A stretch of 64,000 nucleotides of DNA from Oscheius dolichura (lineage: Eukaryota > Nematoda > Chromadorea > Rhabditida > Rhabditidae), in NCBI GenBank assembly GCA_932521035.1, contig OW051493.1, forward strand, positions 3,968,001 through 4,032,000. Reading direction: 5' to 3'. Shown here piece after piece: positions 59,568 through 64,000 of this stretch (within the stretch, counting starts at the first letter, position 1; each line of letters begins with the position of its first letter). The notes under the pieces are model-generated. The model saw nothing but the letters and a program-made list of their open reading frames with translations, made no database searches and was not told the DNA's origin. Position numbers and translations under genes: made by a program.

Positions 59568-60743
59568 ATGTACGGCAACTGTTCCGGGACTCTCGTCTAT
59601 CTGCTCGAATTTATGGCGAATACGGACGAGGATCTGCCTCATACGTGGTATACCTATCTAATCTACACGATAGAGCTGCTCGTGCTCCTATTCAATGTTG
59701 TCTTCGCCCTCGTCGTCGTCATCCTCCTGCTGCGGGTCAAAGTCTGGCATTTCAATCTCAATTGCCTCATTATCACATTCATTCTCGTCCAGATCCCCGC
59801 CCATATCGGGAGACTCGTCTACATGTACCACGAGATCATCGTGGGCATACGAAATGGTAATTCTTATGAGGAAGAGGGGCAGGATCATTCCAGGTGACTG
59901 CTGTCTTTCAATAATAGTGGCCACCGTCTTCCAATTCTTCTACATCAGTGTCATCTGCCACTCCTGTGTTTTCTTCTGTCTCGAGAGACTCATCGCCCTG
60001 TACTACATCCAAGTGAAATATTTGGAGAGGGCCTCGGGGAACAGTTTCTAGGATTACGAAAAGAGGAGACGACTCTGGATACCGGTGGTCTTTATCGCCG
60101 TCCTTGTGCTGGCTTCAATTGATTTCACTTATGACCACCTGTTTCATATTTCGAGACTCTCCCATTACGCTCTCTATATGTTTGTATTAGCCACTACAAC
60201 CACCACGGTAAGGAGGGCAGTATCAGTTAGAGAGTCGTCTCTTCCAGCTCGTGTACCTCATGTATATCTGGAATCGAAATCTCCTCCGTCGGCTGGTAGT
60301 CTGCTCCGTTGCCAATGACTACTCCCTGAGTAAAAAGTTCCAATTGATGGAGAACATGAAGGTCATCAAGGTACGGTCCTTCCAATATCTCCTCCGAGCC
60401 AATATCCCCCTTCCAGCTGTGCAAATTGATGGTTGTCGCCTTCACCGGACTGATCCTTTTGATCTGTGCCATCATCTTCCATCTGCTATTGAATGGATGG
60501 ACTCCGCTAGGGGTGATGCTGTTCGAACTGACCAAATCGTGGTGACCCCTTATTGTACCCACCTCATTTGACTGTTTCAGTTGTCCCACTGTGGTCATGT
60601 TGACCGCTGTCTTTAGTATAAAAGAGCTGAGGAATAGCTTCCTCCGGTGGGTCAACCTGTCCCCGACGGAGACGACAGTGAAGTTGTCCAAGGAGGAGGA
60701 CACCCACGCCTACTTCAACCAACTCAACGACATCTGGAAATAG
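59568..60743 (+). CDS. Seven-transmembrane chemoreceptor, sre family
   Basis: ATG 59568. Exons: 59568-59855, 59893-60010, 60051-60208, about 60250-60369, about 60417-60538 and 60581-60743. Diagnostic Sre wording is present: WHFNLNCLIITF in TM2, FFCLERLIALYYIQ then DYEKRRRLWIPV after TM3, and NDYSLSKKFQLMENMKVIK before TM6. It ends NQLNDIWK, stop 60741-60743. All junctions keep frame, and the length of about 320 residues suits the family. Sre receptors are nematode-specific rhodopsin-class-like chemoreceptors of sensory neurons; ligand unknown. Confidence 0.88.
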
Positions 60744-61214
60744 AGAGAGACACCGTAAGCTTTTCTGCAGTCCGCTCTCAGGTGGTCAATTTTAGCGTTT
60801 TCCCACTCGAAACGTTGCCGGTCATGAGATGTTCTACATTTCACAAGCTGTCCCTAACGTTCTTGCATTACTATTGTCATAAAGAAGAGGTTGTGCCGCT
60901 TCTCGAAGGAGCATGTCATAAGACTCCGAACTAGATTCAAGCAAGGACAGGGACGTACTTCCAGTGTTCAAGAGAACTCTGTGATATTTGTAGTCAACAT
61001 GGCCGAGAATAACAGCCATTTTATTAAATTTTTGAAAGAAAAACGAATACGAAAGAATGCCAGAGGACAAAAAGGCCACCCCGTTCAACATTTCAGTAAA
61101 CAAACTGGCTATATTCTCTCCGGAACAATACTGTTTTAATTGATTCTATCTCGGTTCTAATTTGGCATTTCTCGCCAGGAAAGTGTTCGAAGTTCCCATC
61201 GCTTCGTGTGCCAA
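60744..61214. other. Intergenic region between sre and MFS genes
   Basis: Only 470 bases, with no supported gene. Partial inverted similarity around CTGTCCCTAACGTTCTTG (60850) and AAGCAAGGACAGGGACGT (60938) may be a degraded repeat. Confidence 0.35.
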
Positions 61215-62539
61215 ATGGCCGTTTTCCCTCCGTCATTCCTCCTCGCCGCTGCGTTTTCCTTCGTCCAGAACTTCTCCAGTGCTCTCCTAACTAATTCACT
61301 CGGGCCCTATTTGAAATTGGTGGGTATTGTTCGCAGTAATTACCGAATAGCCCATTCCAGTTGGATCCAGAGACAACGGAGGACGACTTCGACTATATTG
61401 TCAGCGCCGCCAGCGTAATTGGGCTCATCTCAAATATTGTGTGTGGTCTATTGGCCACGAGGAACAGAGATGTGAGCATTCCCCTTGCCTGTGGGATAAT
61501 CTGTATGGTACTTGGAAACACAGCCTACCTCTTTGTCCACAACTACGATGGCCACTACAAGAGAGGCGTTCTCCTGTCCCGGCTCCTCTGTGGCCTCAGC
61601 GCCGGTATCCTTCTTCCCTGATCAGAGCGGTTTATCCTTCCAGGCAATTCCTGCCTCATTAGCACATTTGTCGCCGTGTTTGCTGCTAGGAAACAACTTT
61701 CGAGAGCCATAGCCATGACTTCTTGTGGTTCTACCTTGGGGATGCTCCTCGGCCCAGGTGACACCCTTCCCTTCCACCAAAAGGCGTCCTCTTCCAGCAT
61801 TCCAGAATATCTTCACCCTGATCGGCTACCCCGGTTATACGTGTTTATCCTTCCAGTTGAACCAATACAATGCCCCTGCTGTGGCTGCCATTGTTATCAA
61901 CGTTCTCGCTCTTTTCGCGGTGCCCTTTCTCCGAATGCAAAATAGAAAAGAGAGGAGGAGATACTCTTCCCTTAACGAGAAAACCGAATGGCTTGTTCCC
62001 CAGAAAGTAGAAAAGAACAGCTGGGAAGGGACAAAGAGAAAGGAGAAGATCTTCCGAGCTTATGGGTACAAGGGAGTGCCCCTGTGTCTGGCCACCCGCT
62101 ATGTTCAAAACGAAACGAGCATCGCAGAAAGCTGTGGGAATTCGACGTATATTTGGTGTGGGGATACCCCTCCTGTCTCAACGGCCCGTTTTTATCTACC
62201 GTACTACCTGCTTATTACGGTAGCCATGTGTGTCCTTAGTCTGCCCAATTCCACGTGTCTTACTCTCTTTGCCGGGAAACATTATCAGGTAGCAACTGTT
62301 CTCATCTCTTTGTCATCTACCCAGGGTGTTCTCCAGCAAACCTCCTCCTACTGCTCAAGTATCACCTGGTCGATAATCATTGGGTGGGGGCCACCCCCTG
62401 GGCAACAAGAAGATGTTTCAGCAAATCGTTTGCCTCGCTCAGTCTGGATGATAGAGATGCGCTCCCTCACGCTACTGGCTCTATGGCTTTGATATGGGCC
62501 GCGGTGGCTGTCCTGTGGAGTGTGAGAAATAAGAAATAA
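61215..62539 (+). CDS. Major facilitator superfamily transporter, MFSD8/CLN7-like
   Basis: ATG 61215 (MAVFPPSFLLAAAFSFVQNF). Exons follow at 61362-61608, 61650-61760 and 61799 to about 61945, with joins that keep frame. The text reads SAASVIGLISNIVCGLLATR, the usual MFS loop 2 area, then LLSRLLCGLSAGNS, RKQLSRAIAMTSCGSTLGML, GPAFQNIFTLIGYPGY and NQYNAPAVAAIVINVL, close to the CLN7/MFSD8 pattern in helices 4-6. The second half (about 62060-62539) is less well resolved: CLATRYVQNETSIAES, then a TM segment near 62190-62280, ending ATGSMALIWAAVAVLWSVRN-K-K. CLN7 is a lysosomal membrane transporter. The second half may be missing exons or be partly degenerate. Confidence 0.65.
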
Positions 62540-62616
62540 GTACAAACTAATAGAATTCTATCATTCTTAATAAATGGGCAATCCAAAGAAGTCACAATTG
62601 TTTATACAGATATCTT

Positions 62617-63269
62617 TTAACGGCCAATGAGGGGAAGTCCAGCGAGGAGTCCTCCGCTGTTTCCGTATCCAACACGTCCTCCGCCGCCTCCGAGGAGTCC
62701 TCCATTCCCTCCAAGAATCCCTCCAAGGAGTCCGTTGTTTCCGAGGATGCCCTGGGTGATGCCACCGACGGTCTGGCCAACTCCACCGATGAGAGCTCCG
62801 GCGGTATCAAGAACGGCTCCTCCGAGGGGTCCGACAATCGGGACTAAATGCTTCCTCCTTTCTCGGGGTAGAATCACTTACCGTTTTCGAGGACGCCTTG
62901 GGTGGCATCGAGGACGGCTCCAGCAGTGTGAAGAGCACCGTTGAGGACGGGTCCAGCAATGGGTACAGGGTCGACGATGGCCGAGGCTCCGTCGGCGACG
63001 GCAGTCCATCCTCCAGTTCTCTTCAGGCCGTTGAATGAGGGATGGGTTCTTCTGGTATCGGGGACGACTGCAGCGAATTGACTGGCGACATCGCCGGGGA
63101 CGGCATCCACATCAGTCCATCCTCCGGTCCTCTTCAGGTGGTGGGCTGCCATCATGGCTCTTCTTGCATGGGTGATAGCGTCCCTCTGAGCCTCGATGGT
63201 GCCTTCCACATCCATGGGGTAGGCGGAGGCGTAGCCAACGAGAGCGATGAGTAAGACCTTGCGCCACAT
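62617..63269 (-). CDS. Small secreted protein with repeated KR-TGGWT motifs and Gly/Leu-rich tail
   Basis: Start MWRKVLLIALVGYASAYP at 63269 (signal peptide), about 40 bases after a TATAAG box. Exon 1 ends at 62882; the intron is 62881-62845, and exon 2 ends GLLAGLPLIGR, stop 62617-62619. After the signal, a dibasic-flanked motif appears twice: HHLKRTGGWTDVDAVPG and GLKRTGGWTAVADGAS. Then come PIAGPVLNGALHTAGAVLDA and a related PIVGPLGGAVLDTAGALIGG, and a GGLLGG-type tail like that of the protein at 45907-49543. The KR sites could be processed as in neuropeptide-like precursors, or the protein may be structural. Not a recognised family. Confidence 0.75.
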
Positions 63270-63305
63270 GCTGCTCAATAGTGTCGTACCGTCCTCCTTC
63301 CCCTT

Positions 63306-63311
63306 CTTATA
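63306..63311 (-). promoter_or_regulatory. TATA box of the KR-TGGWT secreted protein gene
   Basis: TATAAG on the minus strand, 37 bases before the ATG at 63269, the same spacing as for the modular protein gene at 49543. Confidence 0.55.
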
Positions 63312-63805
63312 CCCACCGCTATCATTTGTTTTCCCTTGGTTCCAATTGTCTCTCCATTATCAACCTCAAACGTAAGCGAACGGCAAAACAATCGACGCGG
63401 GAGATCACTGGCTACTGGACAGGACCATACAAAACTTTTCCAGTGAATATGTGAACCACAGTAATTGCGAGGAAAGGGTATCAAGCCACGGAAACGCCCT
63501 TGTTCAGAGTGTGGATGTACTGAGGACGTGTAGACGAAGTTGCCCTTGGGTTGTTCCAGCTGCCCCGAAAACAAATCCTTTCCCATGTACAGAGATTGCA
63601 ACCCACGAGCAGTTTTATGCACGTAGCCGCTGAATAGCGCCTTCTGTCCTTCTCCAAAACCTATCGGAACTCGTCCTGTTTTCGGCTGGCTGTGTTCGTT
63701 CCTGGTTGTTCCGGACTGATACCGTCCTATATTTCCCACTACTAGTATTCCAATAGTCATATTTATTGTCCGTGTATGACACTCGAATGGATAAATTGGA
63801 ACAGC

Positions 63806-63923
63806 TCATACCATAATGGGTTTTGGCGTCTCGGACCGCGTGATCAGCAGGGCGGCCGGCGAGTCGTTGGCCCGGATGGATCCCTTGTTGTTCGTCAGCG
63901 AGGAGGGGTCGACGTTGGCTCGT
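63806..63923 (-). CDS. Last exon of a gene continuing to the right, product unknown
   Basis: A TTTCAG acceptor precedes 63923. The frame reads RANVDPSSLTNNKGSIRAND and SPAALLITRSETPKPIMV, stop 63806-63808, with AATAAA on minus about 35 bases downstream. Wording is hydrophilic and no domain is recognised. Only the 3' end of the gene is in the window. Confidence 0.55.
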
Positions 63924-64000
63924 CTGAAACCATTCCATCTATTTTCTAATCCCATTTTCTAATCCCATTTTCTAATCTCTAGCGCCTAAAAAGCAAAAAA

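Overview
The window is gene-dense animal DNA from a nematode, most likely a chromadorean that is not a Caenorhabditis. Genes are split into many short exons by introns of about 35-60 bases ending in TTTCAG or TTCCAG. Several open reading frames start a few bases after such an acceptor, which suits spliced-leader trans-splicing. Nematode-restricted families are present: sre, srt and srg/srv-type chemoreceptors and a ground-like (hedgehog-related) secreted protein. All gene models come from reading splice junctions by eye; small exons may be missing, and gene symbols name the recognised family rather than a proven orthologue.

Layout, left to right. A large minus-strand receptor-like gene (1-5959, 3' end outside) joins a copper-site-like N-terminal module to EGF, TIL, DOMON and SEA domains, a membrane helix and a cytoplasmic tail. 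A decayed RTE-type retrotransposon follows (8010-9822), then an ABCA full transporter on plus (10114-15928) that converges on a JNK-interacting scaffold, JIP1, on minus (16563-23102). A GPI-anchored Ly6 protein lies at 25155-25642. Next is a RUN plus RH-domain protein of the PLEKHM1/Rubicon class (25809-29311), with a long foldback element in one intron. An AT-richer island (about 29.1-32.3 kb) carries PDCD10/CCM3 and TAF13 on plus. The minus-strand gene behind them is melted/VEPH1 (32340-36385).

From 37 to 41.5 kb there are two minus-strand chemoreceptor genes. From 42 to 52 kb lies a cluster of secreted, low-complexity, Cys/Pro/Gly/Ala-rich genes: a ground-like protein, a Tyr/Gln-rich mini-exon protein, a small Cys-rich protein, a repeat-built Ala/Gln-rich protein, and a Pro/Cys-rich protein with a hydrophobic tail. 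These look like extracellular matrix, cuticle or pharyngeal products. The rest holds a trypsin-like protease (52156-53288), an organic solute transporter alpha (55097-57141), an intronless BTB-BACK gene with Lys/Ser-rich tails (57561-58736), an sre chemoreceptor (59568-60743), an MFSD8/CLN7-like transporter (61215-62539), a small secreted protein with repeated KR-TGGWT motifs (62617-63269), and the last exon of a gene that continues to the right.

No tRNA, rRNA or CRISPR array was recognised. The best candidates for something undescribed are the copper-site module on a multi-domain receptor, the modular secreted proteins at 43.9-49.5 kb, the KR-TGGWT peptide protein, and the two foldback elements.
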